Positions 35,962-47,699 of a stretch of 64,000 bases of DNA are shown here, in pieces. Within the stretch, counting starts at the first letter, position 1. The number at the start of each line of letters is the position of its first letter. A program made the translations under genes and the position numbers. This stretch comes from Gorsachius magnificus (lineage: Eukaryota; Chordata; Aves; Pelecaniformes; Ardeidae), in contig CM067084.1 of assembly GCA_034008185.1 (NCBI GenBank), positions 43,041,099 through 43,105,098 of the forward strand. Reading direction: 5' to 3'. The notes beneath the pieces were generated by a model. That model made no database searches. It was not told where the DNA came from and saw only the letters and a list, made by a program, of their open reading frames with translations.

Positions 35962-36626
35962 ATGATTTTAATAATGGTGGACAAAAAGCTGAATATGTGC
36001 CAGCACTGTGCTCTTGTCTTGCAGCAAAGGCAGCAAACAGCCTCCTGGGCCGTGTTAGGCAGAGCATCACCAGCAGGTCGAGGGAGGTGGTCTGTCCTTC
36101 CCCTCTGCTCAGCCCTGGTGTGGTGTGTCTGGCATGCTAGGTCCAGCAGGTTCAGCAAAGAGCCACTAAGATGTTTAAGGGACTGAAGCATCCAACATAG
36201 GAGAGGCTGTGAGAGCTGGGACTGTTCAGCCTGGAGAAGAGAAGGCTGAGGGGGATCTCATTAATGTCTGTAAATACCTGATAGGAGGGTGTGAAGAAGA
36301 CACAGCCAAAGTCAGAGGTGCTTAGTGACAGGACAACTGGCACCGTGCAAAACCTGAGATCAGGAAATCCCATTTAAACACCAGATTTGACAATTTTTAT
36401 TTCTCCCCCCGCCCCCCCGCGCCCCCCCCCCCCCCGCCCTGGTGACTGTGAGCACTGGAGCATGTTGTCCAGAGAGCTTGTGGAGTCTCCATCCTTGAAT
36501 ATAGCCAAAATTTAAATGGACGCAGTGTTGATCAACCTGCGCAAGGTGACCCTGCTTTGAGCAGGTGGGTTGGACTTGATGGTCTCCAGAGGTCCCTGCC
36601 AACCTAACATTTTGTGATTCTGTGGA
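35962..36626 (+). mobile_element. CR1 LINE, 3'-end copy interrupted by a poly-C tract
   Basis: This degenerate CR1 copy starts with the segment giving VDKKLNMCQHCALV. It continues with CR1-typical gccgtgttaggcagagcatc and the TVQPGEEKAEGDLI-like region (ctgttcagcctggagaagag). It ends in the 3' UTR signature ggttggacttgatggtctcc and gtgattctgtgga at about 36614-36626. The reading frame is broken by indels. A C-rich tract (36404-36437) replaces part of the usual sequence. It is 5'-truncated like most CR1 copies. Confidence 0.92.
36404..36437 (+). repeat. Poly-C tract inside the CR1 copy
   Basis: About 34 bases are almost all C, with four isolated G. The tract lies in the late ORF2 region of the CR1 copy, where related copies have mixed sequence. 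It probably arose by slippage expansion. The minus strand is a strong quadruplex candidate, and such runs are prone to assembly and sequencing error. Confidence 0.85.
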
Positions 36627-39600
36627 TATCATAAGGACAGTTTCCACTTGTAATGTTATAAAGCTAAATCACCAGCCAGTAGATGAATATACATGTAAAC
36701 ACTTTTTGTTTATTTTTTAATGTTTAATAGGAATATAGGTATGGTTAGACTATAAATGCTTCCAGTGTACAAGAGAGTTAAGGCCATAAACATGCTATAA
36801 ACAAGCACAACTGATTTCCCTCTACAGCTCACTACACATTTACATTTGCAGAGCAACCTGGGGTCACTTTGCAGAAATAAAAAAGGAAAGCAGATCACTT
36901 TGCCACCTTTTCCAGAAAATGGCTTTTACTGAAGTAATATAACTGTACAAGGAAGCTTTGAACACGTATCTCAGCAACTAAAAGGTGTTCAACAAAGCAA
37001 CTACTTCAAACTAGAAAAGTAATTGATTACAATGGTGAAGAAACCCCACTAATACCAAGGTATGCTAGATTACATGAGAACTCCCTATGAGGCTTCCTCA
37101 CTTAGGAAGCTGCTTTGGTTTGCAATGTGTGTATTGTCCAGACAGGTCCCTGTGTGCCTCTGTGGCAGTAGAGTCAGACAGTTTCTGACAGAAAAGTAAC
37201 TGATACACTGGTTTTAATGTTTTTATATTTTCCAATTAGGAGTTTCAGCACAGAATTAAAAAACCCTCAACAATTATTGGATTAATTCCATCTTGAGGTA
37301 AATCAGACAGCAGCTGGAAGCAAAACCAGTTTAACCTTATTTCATCTCATATATGCACATTAATAAAAAGAATGGTATGAAAAGATGAAGGTTGCTTATG
37401 TCTGTGAACTAGGGACAATAAAAAAGATTTCCAGAAAATGTTTGATTTTGTTCATGCACTAAAATTACTGCAGTGCACAAACTATTTTCTTCAAACTTAG
37501 TGTTTTAAAAAAATGATTTTATTTTTAACTTTCACAATTACAGATCTTCATGAAAGAGAACATAAACCATTTGCTTAAAAATTATGATGTGCGGGTAACT
37601 ATAACCAGGGTTGGTAGCACAGTCTAAGAAGTTGTCTCACCTTTCTCGTTAGAATTAGCCCACTTAAAATTGTTCCTAATTCTACCATGTCAAAAGAAAG
37701 AAATTTTCATATCAGATGTTTTCTTCAAATTGCAAAACTGCAGGCAAAGACAAGATCAGCAAGAACTGAGACTAGTAAGGTTTGTTTGGTTAAGTCCATT
37801 GTATGGTGGTCGGAATTCGAATTAGCTCTGGTCTGCCACGGAGTTCCCACAAGAAGGGATGGGAAGCTTTGGAAGTTTCATAGTCCACGTAGTTCCATTG
37901 TTTTGGAACAACTAATGAGTCATTACCTTTTTCTATAAAGTAGAGGCTCCACTTCCCTGCTCATTCCTCCCTCTGAGCCCCAGTAGCAGCTACTGTCTTC
38001 CACGCTTAAGCAGCTGTGCAGAAAGGCACTACAGTGACTATAAATAACATCTTACAAAGGATGTTTTCACCATGATACCAATGTGTGTTTTATGACAGCT
38101 AACTCAATTTTCATATAAAATCTGTCAAAAATGTTTAATTTTCTAATACAGCATTGATAATTCTTTTTTACTTCCCAGTTCTGCTTTGTTTTGGTTACCA
38201 TTTCACTGCAAAATTGAGAAATCTGGATAAGTCTGAACAAATAAATCAGGAAACTCTCTTCTGGGGATAAAATGTGTGATGTAATAGTATTTCATTTGCT
38301 GAACCTTAAATCTTTCCTTTAATTTAACATTTTGAAGATGACGTTTAGTGCTAAAACTGCGTATGTAGGAGTGTGTTAGAAGATTGAAGATTAAAATAAA
38401 AAAAAAAAGACACATATAAGGTGAAGATGGAACTAATGTACATAAAGAATTTTGAATGGAAATTAGTTTAACCCAGAGATAGTCCATTTAAACCCAACAA
38501 CATTTGTTTTGATGGTGGGATTAAGCAAGGAATATATCAACACTGAGATTATGAAGCAGTGGTTGCCTTGGAGAAGGTGAACATACATGAAGAAGTAAGG
38601 GCATTGCTAGTCATGTTTATATGGATTAAATATGCTACCTGGCATACTCAAACTGTTCATGCAGCATAGGACAAGATGATTAAAAAGAATTCCTAATTCT
38701 TGTCATCTTTTGTAGATTTTAACACAGATACATATTGTAGTTCTCCGTTAGCTGCGTGCCTTGTGTACTTTGGCCATGTCATGCAGAGCTACATCTGCAA
38801 TAGAACTTTGGTAGTTTTCAAACAAGTGCTCAGCTGCTGCATGCTTTGGATATTTTGGTTTTTACCAGGAAAACTGTCTCGCTGACAGTGTTAATGTGTA
38901 AACTGTGTGTTAATCTTTGTCCAATACGTGCATAAACCCATTTGTGTAAAATCTGCCAGTCTCCTGACTGGTTCTGTATGCTGCGATGTGAGCAGTGGGC
39001 ACAGACACTGGTCTGGGCTTTGTACATAACACCATGGCAACACCTCTCTTGCTCGGTTATGTTGTTGTGCAACTCCCTCTTTTCAAAATAATGCCATGGC
39101 AAAATATTTGCCCAATTTGTGGTTCATTTCTTTTTCCTATCAGAGAGAGGGAAAGGTTCAAATCCACATCTCTCTCCTTTGAGAAGTGTCATTTACCTAC
39201 TTAATTTTAAGATGGTTTAGGGCTTAAGTGCTTCTATTGTTCTTGTGATACAGGGGAACAATGAGATTTCATTAGGCCAGATACAAAGTGAAATATAAAG
39301 GCAGGGACACAGCAAATACCTTCCTTTTATTGTTTCCTACTTAATGCCTTTGAACATATTAGAAATGTGTACAGCTGAGCAACCTTGGGTTAAGTTAGGC
39401 AGACTTTTTGTTGGAATACCTAATTTCCCTCCTGTATTTTATAATGCACCCCTGTTGATGGAGTTAACAGGTCTATATAAATGAAACATACACATAACTC
39501 CTGAGATACAGACCTCTTTTTATGGACCTAGACCTTCATCCTTATAAGACTGAATTTCATTTCTTGGAATGGTGATTGTCAATACCTTAACATTATACTG

Positions 39601-41260
39601 TTAAATAAGATTTTCTAATTTTGTGAAATGCTGTATCAGTTAAGAGAGAAATACTGCTCTTATTTGCATTGTTTCATGCCCTATAATATTACCGAGTAAC
39701 AGCATAGTGTTTGAGATGTTGAGGATCACTTAGTCTTTTCAAAAGACAAGTGAAAAAAAATCCTGAAGACTGAGAACTTAACAATCCAAAATAAGAATAT
39801 GGGAATGAACATAGGGAAATACTCTACCAGAAATCTGTGAACCGTGTAAGACCAGAATGAGTCCTGGTGACAACCAAAGTTTTTTTTGTAGATGTGAAAT
39901 GAGCCAGATTGGATCATTCCATCTTTCTAGCTCCATGTACCACACCATGTTTCAAGTCACTATTCTCTGTAAGTAGGGATATTCAGGGTTTCAGTATTAA
40001 GAAAGCCCACATCTCTAATGGAACCACATTTATTTTGAAAAGTTTCAAAGAAAAAAATCATTAGAACAAGACTGTTCTTATTTCATTAGTAATGATAAGA
40101 TTTCTTTTGGCAAAATGAATGTGTTTCATTCTGAATTTGTTTTGTTATTGTTTATTTGGGCTTTTATATTCTGTTAGTTTTGTTATGCCATAGTGCAGTT
40201 TCTGTTATATATAATCTTTCTTGATATGTTTCAATTTCCTAGCATTTTTTCCCCCCAGAATTTCCAATTTTATATTCCATGAGTAATTGTGAAGTTTCCT
40301 GACTATGAATTCCTTTGTAGTGATAAAAGTAGTTGTGAAATGTGAGAATTTCCATAAAATTGAACTTCAAATTCTCAGCCATTTTAGTCAAGGGCTTTTA
40401 AGGCTTATTAGACAAATTCATTTAGACAGATTATCTGCCTGGAGACCAAATAAATATAATACTACTGGACTGAATTCCCATGACTGAAATCTTCCATTGA
40501 ATCCCCCCATAATTTTTATTGTCTTCTAATTATTGCCTTTTCTTTTGCTTTAAATCATGAAACTCCCACAAGATACTGAAGCGTGTGCTGTGCAAACATT
40601 TATTAGATGTACCAGGATATGATAAAAACATCATCCTCCCAGTTTTGGAGGGAAATTTTGTGTTGGCTTGTGAATCGCAGCCTAGGCATAAAGAACTACG
40701 TAATCCATTTCTAAGCAGCTGAGACAGCAAAATCTATAAGGCAATTTACAGTATTGCAGCAGAAGTCTTCAACAGAGTTTAATTAAAGTGTTCTGGTGAT
40801 CTGAAGATATTAATAATCCAGCACTGAAATTAAAGAAGTCCACATCAACAGAACTGTTTCTCAGGCTGGTGATGCCAGTTGGCATTGTTATGCATATATA
40901 TGTATCATGTGCATAAATCTACAGTTAATGACCAAAATACAGAATGGTTGTTCAACCACCTCCAAGTAAGCGATGAGATGCCAAGATATGAGGCACCTAG
41001 TCTCAGCTGGTTGATTCAGATCACTTCAGTGAGGCATTCTATACATGCACTTTCTGTACAGTTCATGGAGAGAATGAGGTGGGTGATTTAAAGGGGAAAC
41101 TTCTCTGCTGAGCTGCTTAGAGCTTGCAAGTAAGGATGCTAAGCTTCGCACAGGGCTGAGCCTTACGCTTTGGGTGTCTGGTCATTTGGCTCCATCACCG
41201 TTCTCAGCATCAGTGTCTAACTAGAAGGGAATATTTGGTTATTTAGAAGGTAGATGTTAA
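36627..41260. other. Intergenic AT-rich sequence, nothing recognised
   Basis: I see no coding exon, RNA gene or clear mobile element. There is an A-rich run at about 38395-38409. Open frames such as 38203-38487 and 38830-39102 on the minus strand lack domains and conserved motifs. Confidence 0.65.
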
Positions 41261-41284
41261 TGGTGGTGTAATCATTACAACATG

Positions 41285-41380
41285 CACAATGCAGTTAGAC
41301 TGTGGAACCCATTGCCATAGGATGTCACAGTGATTTTACATGGGTTCAAAAAATGATCAACCAAATTTAGTTTAATTAGG
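41285..41380 (+). mobile_element. Ancient CR1/L3-type LINE 3' relic
   Basis: The segment gttagactgtggaacccatt, followed by gccataggatgtcac and later gggttcaaaaaatgatcaa, matches the late ORF2 region of old CR1/L3 families (encoding L-W-N-P-L-P and F-K-K/R). It is short and strongly diverged. A library search should place it in an old CR1 subfamily. Confidence 0.5.
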
Positions 41381-41425
41381 CACCACATTGCCATCACTGA
41401 AGATGAGACAACAAAATATGGAAGA

Positions 41426-41429
<4 letters not shown>

Positions 41430-41465
<36 letters not shown>
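41430..41465. repeat. (TA)n microsatellite
   Basis: An uninterrupted TA dinucleotide run of about 18 units. A short frame translating it as alternating Ile-Tyr is an artefact of the repeat. Likely polymorphic. Confidence 0.95.
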
Positions 41466-41468
<3 letters not shown>

Positions 41469-41469
41469 A

Positions 41470-44400
41470 TGTTCTGTTCTAGTTACCATCTAAGACACGA
41501 TTTTAGAGTATGTGGATCTTTGTTCAGAACAAGTACAGTCATGTTTTTGGTATTATGGTGGTGCTATAATGTCTACTAAGTTAACTAAATTTATTCCACA
41601 CATTTTCAGAACATTTTTCAAGAGAAAACAGATTATTTTTGAAGAATGTTTGAATTTTTTTAACCGAATTTAGGTATATTCCTTTCTGTCCCTCTCTCTA
41701 GATCAGTATGCATTCAATAATCAAAAGATACTTGTGTGTGTGTGTGTACACATATATGCATAGCCTGCGTATCTTTCTACACCTGGGAAATAATCTGGTT
41801 CTCTATGTCACTAATTCCTATATGAAAGATAAATTAGCCCATTACAAACTCCCCAAACTGGTACAACCTGGAAAAAGGGCAACAGTATTTACAGAGTGAG
41901 TTTATGTTTTTCTTTCTGGCTTCGGTGACATTAGGTGGGGCTGATTGATAGTGTTCAGTGCCAAAAAAAACATATATGTGTATCTCAAAGTGCCTTTTAA
42001 TGAGATTACCTGATTCTATACCTTAAAAAAAAGTCTTGTTTAAATGAGAAGAAAGAAATTTTGATATGTGATATTTTTAGCACTTTTGCAGTAAAAGGTT
42101 TTGTTCTTTCTCCTCCTGGATTTTGTGAGGTTAAGCCTATAAATCCAGTTTGTATGTGATTCTAAATTAATTTCAGACAAGCTGGAGATATTTAGTGGGT
42201 CTTACGCTTCTAAGAACTGAGAATCTGCTATGATCATGATCCCACATGCTAAAGATAATTCAACCACAGAGTTTATAGTATGTTTTAAAACAACAGACAA
42301 CCAATATTTTATAAATGATGAAGGAAGAGAATAACACTAGTTGGAACAGACTTTGATAAATGTGTTATTTTCACAAATTATAGAGTTACAAGATGTTAAA
42401 AATATGCTGAAAAAATTCTCTGCCTCAGTAATGCCTATTGACCTATTTGAATTATGTAAAAGAATGAGTGTTCTTCATAAAGAAGGAGGATAGCACAATG
42501 CCTTTTATTATCATTGGATAGTCTATTCCTGAATATATTTATTTATTTTATTTTGTACTTTTTGCTTTTACAAGTAAACCTGGTTATTCCTTTTTATTTA
42601 ATTCATGTCGGTCTTCTGTAAGTAGAAATATGTTCTCTTGAAATTGGTTATGTAGGGGCTTCCCAGGTATAAGGTACAAAAGTCAACTCTCTATATGTTG
42701 AATCGGAGGTGGCCAGTAAGCACAAATCGCACCGCTAAAGCTGCAGCCTTCAGGTTTCCTCTTGGCTGTTTTTCCAAGGTCATTTTTTTGCAGTGTTGGG
42801 CCTGTGGATGGAGCATTTGTTTGCTTAAAGTTTTCAGAGTACCTTCTACACATGAAAAATGAGGGTGGATCTTGGCACCCCTGTGGGTTCTTTTTCCATA
42901 TCTGTTTTGGCCTTTTTTTAGTTTCTGGGATCTAACTCAAAGTTACTAACCACATCTGGCATCTGAAGCAGAGAAAGTTCAAGGCAGGATGTCTCAACAG
43001 CCAGCAAAGATGTCAAAAAATTTAGAGTAACTATGTGCAAATTCAAAACCTAGGAATCTAGGAATCGAGACAAATCAAATATTGCATGACTAAATGTAAT
43101 CCAATGAAGCTAAGACACACAGATTATTTCATGCTGATTCACTTAAGCATATGACTAACCAGGAAGCACTAACCTAGTAGCAAACTCAAAAGGCAGAGAG
43201 CTAGAGAAATCAGCAAAACTGGAGAAAATATCAGTAACTGGGAAAACACTTTGCTCAACACCTTTAATTTATTGCACAAATTCATTGCATAGCTTCCTTC
43301 TATTGCTATGAGAACAAATAATCAGCCTAAATAATCAGAGATGTGTCCATACTAGCCTTTTGACCTATACCTTTCAACCGTTATTATTGGTGGGGAAGCA
43401 GTCCTCGTGGTAGCTGATATAGTACTCCTAGCACCAGGCACTCTTGGCATGCTCGACTGCAGATAGCGTGGGGCATCAAAGGTAGTACTAACTTTCCCAT
43501 GGTAGACCTCTACAGTTTCTCATAGTATTGGAATTGTTCTAGTTTAAATCAAGGCTCACAGAGTTTCAGGCCAAGATCCACAAAAGTATTAAAGTGCCAA
43601 AAGTGGATCTGCAGATGGTTTAAGCATCTAAATCCAAGACTGAGTCTCAAAAGCCCTGCTGAACAGTGTTAGGGACTACATTTTTGGCAGTAAAACTCCT
43701 CTAATGCTGAAGATTCCACTCTTTTCAGTGACCGCCATCTTGTTAGGATGAAGACTGGTGGCTGTTTGAAACTTAAATCTAATCAGTGGTCTGAAAATCA
43801 ATGTTTCTCTGCCCAAGTATTTGCCTGTCCTGCTTCACATTAACTTCGGACAAAATATGGTTAGTTTGGCCACTTTAAATTTACAGGGTGGGGAGGAGAG
43901 GTGAGCTGGCCCCTGTTTTGTCCCTGAATGATTAGGGACATCTAATCCCTGAATGGTTAGAGCATTCACATAGAATATGGAGCTAAGGGGTTTAAGACTT
44001 TCCACAAAATGAATGAACTAAAATCCACACCTCCCTAGAAGTGTCTTAACTGCAAGGCTGTGAGGCTGTACGGTGATACTCTTTTGGTACGGCAACTGCC
44101 CTTGTGAAACCAGAGCACTTTCAGAGTGCTTCCTGAAGTATACCTGTGTATTTTAAACTAAACACACATTTTATGTAGCTGCAGAAACGGTCAGGCTTAT
44201 GTGGGGTGTTTTTGTTGGTGTTTTTTTTTTTTAAGCTTTTAAGTTAAAATATATACCAACATAGTTCACTTAAACTCTAAACTAAATAATGCCTTGCAAA
44301 GGCTGTTTTCTCGCTCTGTGGGGACTAAAACAATCCTGAAATTACCAACTCCAATTAGAAAATCCATCTTGTCATAACTGGGGATTAAATATCACATCTA

Positions 44401-47300
44401 GATATTGCTAAAATAGTTTTCAGGAAGAGCACAGAATGAAATAAGAGGGAGAGATGAAGAAGTAAAATAGAAAGATCTGTGAGTCTATTGACTTCCTATT
44501 TGGGATTGTTGTTTGTTTAACCTAGAAGTTGTATCAGCAGGAGATGTCACTTATCATAGTAACTAGTTGTGACTGGTGTTTAAAAAGGTTTTTTTGGGGG
44601 AGAAAAATGAGGTAAATAAATACAGCTCAGTATCAGCCTACTTTGAGACAACTGTTCTCTCCATTTGTTTTTTCTGGAATCAGGCAACGTTTTTTCAATT
44701 TCCAGTGCTGTAACTGTGGAAGGCACATGGAGTCAGAACTAATGTAGAAGAAGAAAACCAGAACTAGAGAGAAAGAGACAGAAAATGAGAAAAGGAAATA
44801 AACACGCAGTATGTGGTAACCACAATTTAGTAAATCATAAAGGTGAAATACAGATGGAGTATCCTCTGATAGGGAAGTTGCAACTAAACATCTGTTTCTT
44901 CCAGCAAGTAAATAACCATTTCTTCCAAATTTCCAAAGAAAAATAGATTTGTGTCTTATGCCCAGATGTTTAGGAAACCAGACTCTCCAAATATGTCAGA
45001 AAAGGTCAACTTCATATTCAAACTGCAAGAACTTAGTTTGTGTGTTTATAGATTGTCTTTAGTACAGTCACTGGCAAATAAACAATAGTCAACAAAAATG
45101 CAGATTTATCCATCATAACTATTTTTTTTCCTTTACTTCAGAGACAACAGAAAGTATGTAATGGGTTTTGTCTACATGTACTAATGGAGAAGGCCAATAT
45201 CCTGACTTTTAAACAGTGGCTATTCTGGTGTGATCTTCTGTTCCCTAAGAATTCTTGACAGAAAACATCAAAACAGTTATTGCTGGCAGGTCAAGTACTA
45301 AATCTTTGATCTGCACTCTACTGTGTAATATACCCTTTACTTCAGTTTAGAGAAAATAATGGGGAGGATTCTGCTGCTTAAATGTAGGTACCCACATAAT
45401 TTTAGATGCTTTAAGGAATCTTAGATACCCATTGACAGATATGACATAGGGCATTCAAGAAACTCAGATTTTCTGGAGCAGGGGTGAAAACAACCATGAA
45501 CGTAACCCTGAGACACAAGGCTGCCCTAATGCAACATGTGGAGATTTCCTGTAAGTAATTTCTCTGTGGCATAAAGACTGTCATATCCTGTTGATAGTCT
45601 TAGCAATCCTGAGATCCAAGAATTATGCTGAGGTGACAGAGCATGTGTATGTGTGTCATACGTATGCATAGGTAGAGACAAAAAGTTAGTGAGTTCATGG
45701 TAGTGTGAGATGTCTGAGATAACATAAATTACTAATTCTCAGTAATTCTCAATACATTGTGAAGTAATTTTATATTCAGCTTTGTGCTCTTTCACCTCAG
45801 AGCAACTCATGCTAAAGGCATCCTAGTCTTGGAATAATATAAGGTGATAAATCAAAAATAATTTAAATATTTTGTCTGTCATACCAGGATGTTTACAGCC
45901 ACAGAGTATGAAATGAATTATTACCTCAGGATGACTCCAAGAAGATATTATAATTGTATTTGAAAGATGGAAGATTTAAAAAAATGTTGCCTCTGGCACA
46001 TGAGAGTCTGTTATTCATTTCAGTTTGGATTCAATGTATTTCAATGGATTAATCACTAGTGTTTAATTTAGCTGTGGTGCCTATATGCCAATGGTTGCTA
46101 TATAGATTCTTTAGTACACAAGTATAATCAAGTGACTATTCACTTATGTATCTTTAGCAGGATTTTAGCTCCTCAGTTTGTTCCTAAATGCTGACACCAT
46201 TGTATCACCCTTGAATAGAGGGTGGATTTTTCAGGCAGCCAGAGGATACTCTGAAGATCAGATCTCTGAGTTTTTATGAATCTGTTCTGAACTTTGCAAA
46301 AAAGTTTTCACTGAAGTTGGTCCAAATTTTTCATGAATGGCATTTTTCCACAGAAAATACTGGTAAACTGAAGCCACATCATTTGTATTGGCTTCAGAAA
46401 AATTTCCAATATCCTGCTCGAGCTAATCAAAAAATGTGTTGCCTTTTTGGTACCGTTGTGGCTTTACTATTTCATTCTGGTTTGACTTCAGAAAGTTCTA
46501 ATTCTGTTACACGTTATTGCATCTGTCTGTTCACACTGATGTTACATGTGGTTCGCTGTAGCAAACTGAGATAACACTTGAAGGCTGCCTCTTACTGTAG
46601 TTGAAAGTTTGTCCACTTGAAACTGTGCCTGTTTACAGTTGTGCAGGGAAGGGACTGCCCAGAGGAACAGAAGTAGAAGCAGCAGTCACTGAAGAGGATT
46701 CTCTAGAAGAGCAGGATGATTGCATACGTAAGTGTACTTTTTGAATGACGAAAAAGAGGATTGGGAGTTATTAATTTTCCTAGTCTCCAGAAAGGAAGGG
46801 AACTATCTCTGATAATGCAATATTGCTGCTTGATCTGGCAACCTCATAGTTCCCAAAGCCACAAGCTGTGTTTATGGTTCTAGGAACAGCAGTACAGGCT
46901 GTTCACAGGCAGCAATCCTCTAAGCAGTACTTCAGAAGGAGAAAGAGAAAGAAGTCCTCTACTTCTGGAAGCTTGCTAAGTGGAAGAGCTAATCTGGAAT
47001 TTTTGCAACCTGAATCCCAGGAATCAGTGAATATGAATTAGCCTAAGACAAACTCTGACCTTGAGGCATAGCCCGTCACTTTAAGAATGTTGTTTGTGTG
47101 GAAGAAAAGCATCCCTAATCAGTCTAGGATTACCTGAGATAACTTCTCCAAAGTCTGAGCAGTTGCTGGTCATTTCCCAGAGATTACCAATTAATTCTGT
47201 AACAGTGGTCTGCTTTCAATTCTGGCAAGAATGTTCTTTTTTTCTTTTCACAGCACATAGCCAGAGGAGTTCCCTACTAGGAGATCAAGTGACTTATTAC
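41470..47300. other. Intergenic sequence with possible very old dispersed repeats
   Basis: No gene is recognised. Two stretches recall archosaur- or reptile-wide ancient repeats. One is 43565-43680, with aagatccacaaaagtattaa and gcatctaaatccaagactga, and 43945-43985, with gaatggttagagcattcaca. The other is 45375-45430, with gcttaaatgtaggtacccac and a taggaatcttagatacccat-like run. These are impressions from memory of such families and are too decayed for a firm call. Confidence 0.35.
41728..41746. repeat. Short (TG)n microsatellite
   Basis: About eight TG units followed by tacacatatatgc. A small dinucleotide repeat. Confidence 0.85.
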
Positions 47301-47307
47301 TTGGTAG

Positions 47308-47670
47308 AGACCATCTCCACTTGTAATTGTTGAATTCTGTCAGCTTTTGAACCCAACACTACTGAATGGCACTATGGCCGTTTGCTGGCTGTGCAAATGT
47401 TTTGGCTGTGATCCCAAAAGGGTGGGGACATTAGGCATGATAAAACAAATTAAAAACAATCACAGAACAAATATGCCCCGGAAGGTTACTTCAGGTGAAA
47501 AGCAGGTAAGCACTGTGTCTGCTAGCAATCTGAATGTAACACATACTGTTGCTTCTCATGATTTCATCAGCTCATTCCAGCAGCATGGCTCAACAGACTT
47601 TAGCAAGTCTTTTCAGAGGCAACAAAAATATCATTGCAAACACCCCGGAGACATGAACTTGGCCATGTAA
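47308..47670 (+). pseudogene. Open frame with weak BED-zinc-finger-like segment, possible hAT transposase relic
   Basis: A 120-codon frame opens after a stop at 47305-47307 and ends at 47670. Its first ATG is at 47374. It encodes AVCWLCKCFG and then MIKQIKNNH, which together resemble the C-x2-C...H pattern of a BED finger as found at the N terminus of hAT-family transposases (AxCxxC...LxxHLxxxH). One expected His is replaced by Gln, and no transposase core follows. A good donor-like gcaggtaagc occurs about 47505. I do not recognise a known gene. It may equally be a chance frame. Confidence 0.25.
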
Positions 47671-47699
47671 TGTGTGTGGATGCTGACCACAGTTATGCT

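Noticed and set aside
41388..41579. 63-codon frame with Ile-Tyr repeats
   Set aside because: Translation of the (TA)n microsatellite.
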